Positions 9,168 to 16,407 of a stretch of 64,000 nt of DNA are shown one piece after another. Every line of letters begins with the position of its first letter. Position 1 is the first letter of the stretch. A program made the position numbers and the translations under genes. Under the pieces are notes generated by a model. The model was given only the letters and a program-made list of their open reading frames with translations, ran no database searches and was not told the DNA's origin. The stretch is from Geminocystis herdmanii PCC 6308 (GTDB lineage Bacteria; Cyanobacteriota; Cyanobacteriia; Cyanobacteriales; Cyanobacteriaceae): NCBI RefSeq assembly GCF_000332235.1, contig NZ_CM001775.1:2076230-2140229 (forward strand), written 5' to 3'.

Positions 9168-9229
9168 TGATTAACACCCCAATCTGTCAATCTCCTAACA
9201 AATTATTAATGCTAGGAATGCTAATAAAT

Positions 9230-11713
9230 ATGAGCAAAAAAATTTATCCGCGCACAAATTTACGCAATTTATTAGTATTTCCTTTTGTTTGTCAAATTTT
9301 GGCAATTTTAGCTATTATTAGTTACTTATCTTACCGTAGTGCAAAAAAAGCATTATCAGAAATAACCCTCGATTTAAGAAGTGAAATTGCCTTTAATATT
9401 GATAATTATTTAGAAGATTATTTTACCGAAGGTAATCAATTAAATCAGATTAATAGAAATGCTATTATTCTTAATCCTTTATTGTTTGAAAATTTAGATT
9501 TATTAGGACGTTATTTTGTTTCTCAATATCAATGGACAAGTAATATTGATAAAATTGCTTTTGCTGATGCCAAACAAGGCAATTATATCGAAGTTTTAAA
9601 AACACCCTCTGGAGATTTTGAGTTAACTATTTTAGAGAGAAATAAGTCTAAGGATTTGTTAACTTATCAGCTGAATTCTCAAGGAGAAATTACTAAACTT
9701 TTACGCAAAGAACATAATTATAACTTTGATTCTCGTCAACTTTTTTGGTATCAAAATACCCTTAAAAATAATCAATCACAATGGCATGAAATTTATAAAG
9801 ATTATGTTAATCAAGAATTACTTGCCTTTGTTAGTAAAACAGTTTATGATAATAATAATAACTTTTTAGGTGTATTAACTAATCAGCAAAATTTAATCGA
9901 TATTAGTGAGTTTTTAAGAGATATAAAAATCGGTAAAACTGGTTTAGCTTTTATACTCGATCGAAACGGAATATTAATGGCAGATTCTTTAAATAAACAT
10001 CTCAATAATAAATTTGAAGATACTGATTTATTAACTTCTGGCACAAATAATAAAAATCAATATATTTACAGAATAACTAATTTTTTACAGTCAAATAATG
10101 TTCTTTCTCAAAGTAATAAAAAACCGATAAATTTTGAATTAAATATTAATAATAATAAACTGTTAACTAAAGTTATTAATATTAATAATAATTCTGGTAT
10201 TAATTGGTTTGTGGTATTAGTAATTCCCGAATCAGATTTTATGATTTTTATTCGAGAAAACACCCGATTAACCATTACCTTATCTTTTATTGCTCTAATT
10301 TTTGCTATTTCTAGCGGTTTAATTACCTCTAAATTTTTGATTCAACCTATTATTAAATTAAAGATTGCTTCTCAAAAAATTTCCGAAGGAGAATTTAATC
10401 AAAAAGTACCATTACAAGGTATCGAAGAATTAGATAGTTTAGCAATGTCTTTTAATAATATGAGTCAAATGTTAGAGGCATTTTTTGATCATTTGAATAA
10501 ATCCCTTCAAGATGTTTCTAATCTTAAATATGCCATCGATCAATCTGCTATTGTTACTTTAACAGACCCTAATGGTAAAATTATTCATAGTAACGAAAAA
10601 TTAACAGAAATTTCGGGTTATTCCTCAGAAGAATTAATAGGACAAAAAACCAGTAAATTTAAGTCAGGTTATCATGATAAAAAATTTTATAAATCTATGT
10701 GGTTAACCATTTCTAAATGTCAGGTATGGCGAGGAGAAATTAAAAATAAAGGCAAAGATAATCATTATTATTGGGTTGACACTACGATCGTACCTTTAAC
10801 CGATGAAAAAGGACACATTTTACAATATTTATCCATCCAAACAGAGATTACAGAAAGGAAAATTTTAGAGAAAAATTTAGAAAAAATAGTAGATATTAGA
10901 ACGCAAGAATTAGCCAATGCGAATGAAGAAATTAATTTATTAAATCAGCGTTTATGTTCAGAAAATATTTTATTGAGTGACAAACTTAAAATACTCCATG
11001 AGATGCAAGAATTAATCTTACCAAAAAATGAAGAATTAAAACAAATTAAGTGTTTAGATATAGTTGCTTATATGCAACCCATGGACGAATTAGGTGGAGA
11101 TTATTATGACGTTTTAGAATATGATGATGTTATTACTATTGGCATTGGAGATGTAACGGGGCATGGTTTAGAAAGTGGGATGTTAATGTTAATGACTCAA
11201 GCCGCCATTTGTACTTTAAAACAGAGAGGTGAAACCAATCCAGTCGAATTTTTAAATACTTTAAATAAAGCCATTTATCATAATATTCAAAGAATGAAAT
11301 CCGCAAAAAATCTTTCTTTAGCTATTCTTAATTATGCTGATAATCAACTGAGAATTAGTGGGCAACATGAGGAGGTTATTTTCGTACGAAAAGGGGGTAA
11401 AATAGAATTAATTGATACGATCGATCTAGGCTTACCCATTGGTTTAGACTATGATATAACCGAGTTTATTGATCATAAATTGATTACCCTTAATCAAGGA
11501 GATGGTATTGTTCTTTATACTGATGGTATTACCGAAGCTAGAAACGTTGATAAAATGCAATATGGCATCGAAAGACTATGTAATGTGGTAAGTCAAAATT
11601 GGCATTTAGACATAGAAAGTATTAAAGATATTATTATTGATGACGTGAAAAAATTTATCGGTTTAAATAAAATTAGTGATGATATTACTCTGCTTTTATT
11701 GAAACAAAAATAA
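9230..11713 (+). CDS. Cache-HAMP-PAS-SpoIIE (PP2C-type) phosphatase
   Basis: A membrane-bound sensor phosphatase of about 827 residues. A transmembrane helix near the N-terminus is followed by a ~280-residue extracytoplasmic Cache-like domain, a second helix, HAMP, a PAS domain (AIVTLTDPNGKIIHSNEKL), a coiled coil and a C-terminal SpoIIE/RsbU phosphatase. Metal-binding motifs are GGDYYDV, GDVTGHG and SDDIT. Such proteins dephosphorylate Ser/Thr-phosphorylated STAS anti-anti-sigma factors in partner-switching cascades; no STAS or RsbW gene is nearby. In-frame starts occur from TTG 9167 to ATG 9230. The last (MSKKIYPRTN) is chosen because the upstream codons overlap the hairpin and add non-conserved residues. 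Confidence 0.9.
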   Translation: MSKKIYPRTNLRNLLVFPFVCQILAILAIISYLSYRSAKKALSEITLDLRSEIAFNIDNYLEDYFTEGNQLNQINRNAIILNPLLFENLDLLGRYFVSQYQWTSNIDKIAFADAKQGNYIEVLKTPSGDFELTILERNKSKDLLTYQLNSQGEITKLLRKEHNYNFDSRQLFWYQNTLKNNQSQWHEIYKDYVNQELLAFVSKTVYDNNNNFLGVLTNQQNLIDISEFLRDIKIGKTGLAFILDRNGILMADSLNKHLNNKFEDTDLLTSGTNNKNQYIYRITNFLQSNNVLSQSNKKPINFELNINNNKLLTKVININNNSGINWFVVLVIPESDFMIFIRENTRLTITLSFIALIFAISSGLITSKFLIQPIIKLKIASQKISEGEFNQKVPLQGIEELDSLAMSFNNMSQMLEAFFDHLNKSLQDVSNLKYAIDQSAIVTLTDPNGKIIHSNEKLTEISGYSSEELIGQKTSKFKSGYHDKKFYKSMWLTISKCQVWRGEIKNKGKDNHYYWVDTTIVPLTDEKGHILQYLSIQTEITERKILEKNLEKIVDIRTQELANANEEINLLNQRLCSENILLSDKLKILHEMQELILPKNEELKQIKCLDIVAYMQPMDELGGDYYDVLEYDDVITIGIGDVTGHGLESGMLMLMTQAAICTLKQRGETNPVEFLNTLNKAIYHNIQRMKSAKNLSLAILNYADNQLRISGQHEEVIFVRKGGKIELIDTIDLGLPIGLDYDITEFIDHKLITLNQGDGIVLYTDGITEARNVDKMQYGIERLCNVVSQNWHLDIESIKDIIIDDVKKFIGLNKISDDITLLLLKQK

Positions 11714-11717
11714 TTAA

Positions 11718-11762
11718 GCGTTGCCTCATAGTCTTTTGAGGAGGATAGGTTTTAGGTATTAG
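11718..11762. repeat. Dispersed repeat fragment
   Basis: GTTGCCTCATAGTCTTTTGA followed by GGAGGATAGG matches, in inverted orientation, the repeat at the end of the FGGY kinase gene (3251-3280). It begins a few bases after the phosphatase stop codon. Confidence 0.6.
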
Positions 11763-11839
11763 GTAAAGTAAAAAAAACAAAATTTTGATCTTATATACAA
11801 ATAAAATATAAGTGGGTTTTAAAAGAATTAATAAACAAA

Positions 11840-12460
11840 ATGGAATGGAATTTTTTAACAGCACAAAATTTAGCAATAATAGATAAGGAAATAAAAAATA
11901 ATCATTTTTCCTCCGCAGAATATGAGATTATTCGGCGTATTATTTGCACCACAGGAGACTTAAATTATTATTATTTAGTGAATTTTTCTCCCCATGTTTT
12001 TCAATCAGCCGTTAAAGCCTTAAATGATCGAGTACCGATAATTGTCGATACAGCTACAATTCAAGCAGGAATTTTTTATTCTTTACAACAAACATTTCTC
12101 AATCCCGTCTATTGTTTAGAGAATATTTCTATCCCCGTTTCCTTGCGTCAAAAAAAATCATGGCTTTTACAACATCTAGGCATTCGTCATCATTCCCCTA
12201 TCTATATTATCGGACAAAGTTCAGGAGTTTTGATTTCTTTGTTAGATTTAGTCGAATCTTACTCTATCCAACCCAGTTTGATTATTGCCACTCCTTCGGG
12301 ATTTATTCGTAAGGAAATCACTAATAATCGACTCAAAGAATCTTCTGTACCACATATTCGCATTGATAGTTCCAAGGGTGGTACAGATCAGGCGATCGCC
12401 ATTTTTAATGGTTTAATTGATTTAGCATGGATTGGAAAGCAATTAAGAATTAATAATTAA
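11840..12460 (+). CDS. CobH/CbiC-like precorrin-8X methylmutase family protein
   Basis: This 206-residue protein aligns over its whole length with precorrin-8X methylmutases, which move a methyl group from C11 to C12 to give hydrogenobyrinate in cobalamin synthesis. Landmarks are SSAEYEIIRRII, the VPIIVDTATIQAGI stretch and the C-terminal KGGTDQAIAIFNGLIDLAW. The catalytic His of characterised CobH lies in a motif resembling RMVHACGS. Here the aligned segment is RIICTTGD, with Cys at the His position. The protein may be a divergent paralogue rather than the working methylmutase. No other cobalamin gene is in the window. A 36-bp gap precedes the phosphoesterase gene, so the two may be cotranscribed. 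Confidence 0.82.
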   Translation: MEWNFLTAQNLAIIDKEIKNNHFSSAEYEIIRRIICTTGDLNYYYLVNFSPHVFQSAVKALNDRVPIIVDTATIQAGIFYSLQQTFLNPVYCLENISIPVSLRQKKSWLLQHLGIRHHSPIYIIGQSSGVLISLLDLVESYSIQPSLIIATPSGFIRKEITNNRLKESSVPHIRIDSSKGGTDQAIAIFNGLIDLAWIGKQLRINN

Positions 12461-12496
12461 GAATTAAGAATTAATAAACCACTATTCACTATTGAA

Positions 12497-13396
12497 ATGA
12501 GGAAAACAATCATAAAAATAGCCGTTATTGGAGATATTCACGAAAATTGGAACAAATATGACTCTTTTGCCTTAGAATTTTTAGAAGTGGACTTAGCTTT
12601 ATTTGTGGGAGATTTTGGTAACGAATCCCTCAAAGTTGTGGGAGATATTGCCAGTTTAACCATTCCCAAAGCAGTTATTCTAGGCAATCATGACGCATGG
12701 TTTACCGCTACCCATTGGGGAAGAAAAAAATGTCCCTACGATCGAACCTTAGAGGATAGAGTACAAAAACAGTTAGACTTATTAGGCATAACTCATGTTG
12801 GTTATGGCAGTCTTGATTTTCCTTCTTTACAATTATCGGTGGTTGGTAGTCGTCCTTTCACATGGGGAGGTTCAAAATGGAAATACCCCGACTTTTATCA
12901 ACAACGCTACGCAGTGAACAATTTTGAGGAATCAACGGCGAAAATTGTGGAAGCCGTGAAACAAACCTCCTTTGATCATATCATCTTCATCGGTCATAAT
13001 GGACCTTTTGGCTTGGGAAGTAATCCTGAAGATACCTGCGGTAGAGACTGGAAACCCCTTGGCGGTGATTTTGGTGATCCCGATTTTCAGAGTGCGATCG
13101 AAATTAGTCGTAACTTAAACAAAAAAGTTTCCTTAGTTACCTTTGGACATATGCACCATACCTTGAGACACACCAAAGAAAGATTAAGGACGATCGTCAA
13201 TCAAGATCATTATGATACTATATATTTGAACAGTGCATCAACTCCCCGTATTCAAGAAATCAATGGGGAAAAGATACACAAATTTTCTTTGGTAACTTTA
13301 GAGGAAGAAAAAGTAACAAATATTTCTCTAATTTCTTTCCATGAAAAAACGAATATTATCGAAGAAAGAATACTTTTTACCTACATTTTTCATTGA
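12497..13396 (+). CDS. Metallophosphoesterase, TIGR04168 family
   Basis: This 299-residue protein has the calcineurin-like metal-site motifs in order: GDIHENW, FVGDFGNES, LGNHDAWF, GHNGPFGLG and FGHMHH. Two metal ions would be held by these Asp, Asn and His residues. The family is restricted mainly to cyanobacteria and plastid-bearing eukaryotes, and its substrate is unknown. It follows the CobH-like gene by 36 bp and precedes a small membrane-protein gene by 9 bp on the same strand, suggesting a short operon. Confidence 0.88.
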   Translation: MRKTIIKIAVIGDIHENWNKYDSFALEFLEVDLALFVGDFGNESLKVVGDIASLTIPKAVILGNHDAWFTATHWGRKKCPYDRTLEDRVQKQLDLLGITHVGYGSLDFPSLQLSVVGSRPFTWGGSKWKYPDFYQQRYAVNNFEESTAKIVEAVKQTSFDHIIFIGHNGPFGLGSNPEDTCGRDWKPLGGDFGDPDFQSAIEISRNLNKKVSLVTFGHMHHTLRHTKERLRTIVNQDHYDTIYLNSASTPRIQEINGEKIHKFSLVTLEEEKVTNISLISFHEKTNIIEERILFTYIFH

Positions 13397-13405
13397 GATT
13401 AAATA

Positions 13406-13852
13406 ATGACAAGAGGCTTTTTATCTATGAAGAAAACCTTAACCATAATCCATATTTTGACTTTAATACTCGGTATTATTTTTCGTGTAACTAACATAGG
13501 ATGGTTTTTGATAATATTATTCATTCCAGAAGTTATTTATCGAGTATGTTATTTCATTTTTTTACAACTTTTTATTAATTCATCAGATTTTAACAAGAGT
13601 TTTAACTTAATAATGTATATAGTTTCTATCTCTAGTTATTTACTAATGTCATTATTTGCTATAGAGATGGCAGATACTGGCGGTGCTTACACCATGTTGC
13701 GTATAATTATTAATCCACCTCCATTTATAACTTTTATTTATGTATTTTCATTAGTATTAAATCTGATTCTTTTAGTTAGTTTAATAACTATAGCTGTGAC
13801 AAGATTTTGGATTCAATGGCAGTTAAAAAGAAATACTGCAAAAAGTATTTAA
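13406..13852 (+). CDS. Hypothetical four-helix membrane protein
   Basis: The product is 148 residues with about four hydrophobic segments (roughly residues 9-28, 32-52, 65-86 and 108-132) and a basic C-terminus. An internal ATG eight codons in (MKKTL) is an alternative start. No family was recognised. The gene starts only 9 bp after the phosphoesterase stop, so it probably shares its transcript. Confidence 0.65.
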   Translation: MTRGFLSMKKTLTIIHILTLILGIIFRVTNIGWFLIILFIPEVIYRVCYFIFLQLFINSSDFNKSFNLIMYIVSISSYLLMSLFAIEMADTGGAYTMLRIIINPPPFITFIYVFSLVLNLILLVSLITIAVTRFWIQWQLKRNTAKSI

Positions 13853-13858
13853 TTAGAG

Positions 13859-13892
13859 TTTCCCCTTTTTCTCGTGAAAAGATAAGGGGAAA
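13859..13892. terminator. Hairpin between convergent genes
   Basis: TTTCCCCTT pairs with AAGGGGAAA, with a TTTC/GAAA inner stem. It lies between a plus-strand gene ending at 13852 and the minus-strand glutaredoxin gene ending at 13898, so it probably acts as a bidirectional end, although U-tracts are weak on both sides. Confidence 0.5.
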
Positions 13893-13897
13893 AAAAT

Positions 13898-14221
13898 TTA
13901 TGAAGCTAAAGCAACCTCAATCATTTGCTGTAATTCACCCGTTTGATACAACTCAATTAAAACATCACTACCCCCAATAAACTCCCCATTCACATAAACT
14001 TGAGGAATAGTAGGCCAATTGGAATATTCTTTGATACCTTGACGAATATCATAATCCGCTAACACATCAACGGTTTCAAAAGGAATCCCAAGGGTATTTA
14101 AAATTTGCACCACATTGTTAGAAAATCCACATTGAGGCATCAATTTTGAGCCTTTCATGAAAACTACTACCGGGGTACTTTTAACAACATCGTCAATACG
14201 CTTTTCTAATTCTGGTGTCAT
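13898..14221 (-). CDS. Monothiol glutaredoxin, Grx4/CGFS type
   Basis: This 107-residue single-domain glutaredoxin has the CGFS active site (MPQCGFSNN, residues 29-37). It also has the TVDVLADYDIRQGIKEYSNW and PTIPQVYVNGEFIGG motifs that bind glutathione and the cis-Pro loop. CGFS glutaredoxins hold a glutathione-ligated [2Fe-2S] cluster bridging a dimer and act in Fe-S transfer and iron sensing rather than disulfide reduction. The next gene upstream is BolA, the standard partner; the 61-bp spacing suggests cotranscription. Confidence 0.95.
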   Translation of the reverse strand: MTPELEKRIDDVVKSTPVVVFMKGSKLMPQCGFSNNVVQILNTLGIPFETVDVLADYDIRQGIKEYSNWPTIPQVYVNGEFIGGSDVLIELYQTGELQQMIEVALAS

Positions 14222-14282
14222 AATTAATAATAAATGTTACAAAAAATAATAGTTTATATCTTAGTTTAACTGATTAGCTATT

Positions 14283-14537
14283 TTAGTTTTGAATAGTTTG
14301 CCATGTTTCTGGCGTATAAGTTTTTAAAGCTAAAGCGTGAATAGCTTCCGACTTTAACTCACTTTGTAATGCTCCATAAACTAATTGATGTTGTTTGACA
14401 ATTGTTTTGCCCTCAAATTGAGCTGAAATTACGATCGCTTCCAGATGATCACCGCCTCCTGTCAAATCTTTAACAAAGACTTGTGCATCAGCAATTTCTT
14501 CTTGAATCGTTTTTTTTACTTGTTCTAAACTAACCAT
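14283..14537 (-). CDS. BolA-family protein
   Basis: This 84-residue protein has the BolA/KH-like fold signature: a variable loop after [14 protein letters not shown] and the conserved block [17 protein letters not shown]. BolA proteins form [2Fe-2S]-bridged heterodimers with CGFS glutaredoxins, and the neighbouring downstream gene is one. The ATG at 14537 is chosen; an in-frame TTG three codons upstream has no conserved residues. The His in the HQLVY motif is the likely cluster ligand. Confidence 0.93.
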   Translation of the reverse strand: MVSLEQVKKTIQEEIADAQVFVKDLTGGGDHLEAIVISAQFEGKTIVKQHQLVYGALQSELKSEAIHALALKTYTPETWQTIQN

Positions 14538-14684
14538 TATGATCAAAAATAAAGAATTTTACCCTTAATTTATTATACAATATATTTGCTTTTTATCCTT
14601 AAAAATTGAATATTTATCCTTAGTAAATTGACAATTATCAATGGTTTCTATAGACTAATAAAAAGACATATTTACTGATAAAAA

Positions 14685-15302
14685 CTAATTATTTGCACCT
14701 GTTTGAAAAGGTGTTTCCACAAAACCAATTTCATATAATTGTTGATAAGATTTACGCCCTAATTCACTGGTAGGATTTTGCGATCGAATTATCTGAATCA
14801 AAAGCGGAACGGCTAATTCAGGTTTATTTTGCGCTCGATGAACTAAAGCTAATTGATAAGTGGACTCATCCCTTAGAGCAGCTGTTCTCAGCGCGCCCGA
14901 TCGTTGTCCTTCTGCCAAACGAGGATCAATTCCTGCGAAACTTTCCGCTAATTGCAAATAAAAATTTGAAAGTTGATTAAAAACCCTTCTAGCTTGTTGC
15001 AACTTTGTCGAAGCCAGATCGTAATTTCCAGCGTTAATAGCTTCTTCTGCTTCCCGCATCAATTTTTGTCCTCCATCAATACTCAAAAGACTTTCCGTTT
15101 GATTAATAGGGGTAACAATATTTTCCTCTAACCCCTCATTATTTTGAGTTTCGGTAGTTGATTGAGCAAAAGTCAGAGGAGTAAATGAGAATACTCCCAA
15201 GGAAACAACAATCCCTAAATAGTTAGTCAAGGCTTTTTTTGAGGACAACGATAACATAACGAAATTATGACCCGATTGAATAAATTGCTTAAATTTTACC
15301 AT
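14685..15302 (-). CDS. Exported helical-repeat protein of unknown function
   Basis: This 205-residue protein has a signal peptide ending near TFAQS (about residue 47). A mature helical region has two or three TPR-like units (AEEAINAGNYDLASTKLQQA, then YQLALVHRAQNKPELAVPLL). It is probably a periplasmic or lumenal protein. An internal ATG at 15257 (MLSLSSKKAL) would give a more normal signal peptide and may be the true start. Similar proteins are common in cyanobacteria, but no function is known to me. Confidence 0.7.
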   Translation of the reverse strand: MVKFKQFIQSGHNFVMLSLSSKKALTNYLGIVVSLGVFSFTPLTFAQSTTETQNNEGLEENIVTPINQTESLLSIDGGQKLMREAEEAINAGNYDLASTKLQQARRVFNQLSNFYLQLAESFAGIDPRLAEGQRSGALRTAALRDESTYQLALVHRAQNKPELAVPLLIQIIRSQNPTSELGRKSYQQLYEIGFVETPFQTGANN

Positions 15303-15632
15303 ATGTTAACAGAAAGCCCTCACTATAAACTTGAAACTGATTGATTCCCCTCAATTATGTTAATTTTAAGTGATTAGGTGATAGACTGCCATCGAGCTTA
15401 CTTAGAAACAAATCGATGGATATTCAGGAAAAACTAGGAGCTTTTAACTGTTAACTAATAGTTTATTATAGTTGTTTATACCTACTCACGGGATAAAGGT
15501 TGACATTTTTTTAAAATATGTTAGCTTTTAATGAAGTCGATAACCAAGACTGTTAAAACTATTTAATTTAAAGATTAAATTAAATAAAAATTAGTTATTA
15601 TTCAAGATTAATCAATTAATTAGAATAATAAA

Positions 15633-15707
15633 AGTAGGGTGGGTTACACCCGAATCAACGCTTGTGGACAGTATCAAGCCGACTTGACTGGTAGAAGCAA
15701 GAAGTAA
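15633..15707 (+). pseudogene. IS200/IS605 TnpB C-terminal remnant
   Basis: The frame encodes VGYTRINACGQYQADLTG then RSKK and a stop. TnpB proteins end with a G-(F/Y)-T-R-x-x-ACG segment after the last zinc-ribbon cysteines, so this looks like the tail of a lost tnpB. Nothing upstream in 15303-15632 continues the reading frame; that AT-rich stretch shows no other gene. Confidence 0.45.
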
Positions 15708-15722
15708 ACGTCATAGGTAACT

Positions 15723-16019
15723 ATGAGTAAGTTTTATATAACAGAAGTCTTTTTACAATTTATATCCAATAATGTATCAAATCACTTTTTAGGTTCGATC
15801 GTCAAAGTCGTAAACTTAGCTCATATCGATATACTGTTAATGTCGGTAGAATCTCTTGATGATCCTAGCGCATACTGTAAACATGACGATGATCGTAAAA
15901 CAGTTAAGGGATTTTTCCTTTATCTTGACTTCATCAGTGCTTTAATTATAAACTTAGGTGAACGTTCGATCGATTTGCTCAATAAGTATAAAAATTCTCA
16001 ACATCCATTTATACCTTGA
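15723..16019 (+). CDS. Hypothetical protein, doubtful
   Basis: A 98-residue reading frame begins 15 bp after the TnpB tail with an AGGT sequence 4 bp before the ATG. The product has two hydrophobic stretches and a charged centre (CKHDDDRKTVKG). No family is recognised. It may be a real small gene or chance coding in degraded insertion-sequence DNA. Confidence 0.3.
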   Translation: MSKFYITEVFLQFISNNVSNHFLGSIVKVVNLAHIDILLMSVESLDDPSAYCKHDDDRKTVKGFFLYLDFISALIINLGERSIDLLNKYKNSQHPFIP

Positions 16020-16173
16020 GTAATTAAATATGTTGAAGATAAGAGATTTCATGGTCAAGTTTTCTCAAAATTTAAAGATATATTTTAGGGATATTTTTCT
16101 ATTAATTAATAGTGTTTAATATTGACTAATGACAAAAAAGATCAACCAACAACTTAACATCATACTAAGCTAA

Positions 16174-16263
16174 GACGCATCTAAGTTGACTGGTGAAGAT
16201 AGGCTGGAGGCAATGATTCGACTACCCTCACCAACTGGGCAACAAACAATAATCGTTTTTTAG
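16174..16263 (+). pseudogene. Second insertion-sequence coding tail (TnpB-like)
   Basis: The frame reads DASKLTGEDRLEAMIRLPSP, then TGQQTIIVF and a TAG, and is preceded immediately by an in-frame stop. The LTG word echoes the tail at 15684, and the position just before a structured palindrome fits the 3' end of a tnpB gene. The assignment is inferred from layout rather than from a clear domain. Confidence 0.3.
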
Positions 16264-16282
16264 TCCTACAAAAAAATGCACA

Positions 16283-16326
16283 AGCCACCCCTCCCCTGAC
16301 CGCTAAGGGTCAAGAAAAGGATGGCT
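16283..16326 (+). other. Nested hairpin, possible IS605 right end / omega-RNA-like structure
   Basis: AGCCA (16283-16287) pairs with TGGCT (16322-16326), and inside it TGACC pairs with GGTCA around a GCTAAG loop. GTTTTATTATAC follows. In IS200/IS605 elements the right end is an imperfect hairpin just after tnpB and overlaps the guide RNA scaffold. It would also serve as a rho-independent terminator for plus-strand transcription. Confidence 0.4.
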
Positions 16327-16407
16327 GTTTTATTATACTTTAATTATAACAAATTTTTAGAAATATTGTCAATAGTATTTTTGTTTTTTTTACGTTTTTT
16401 AAAAAAC

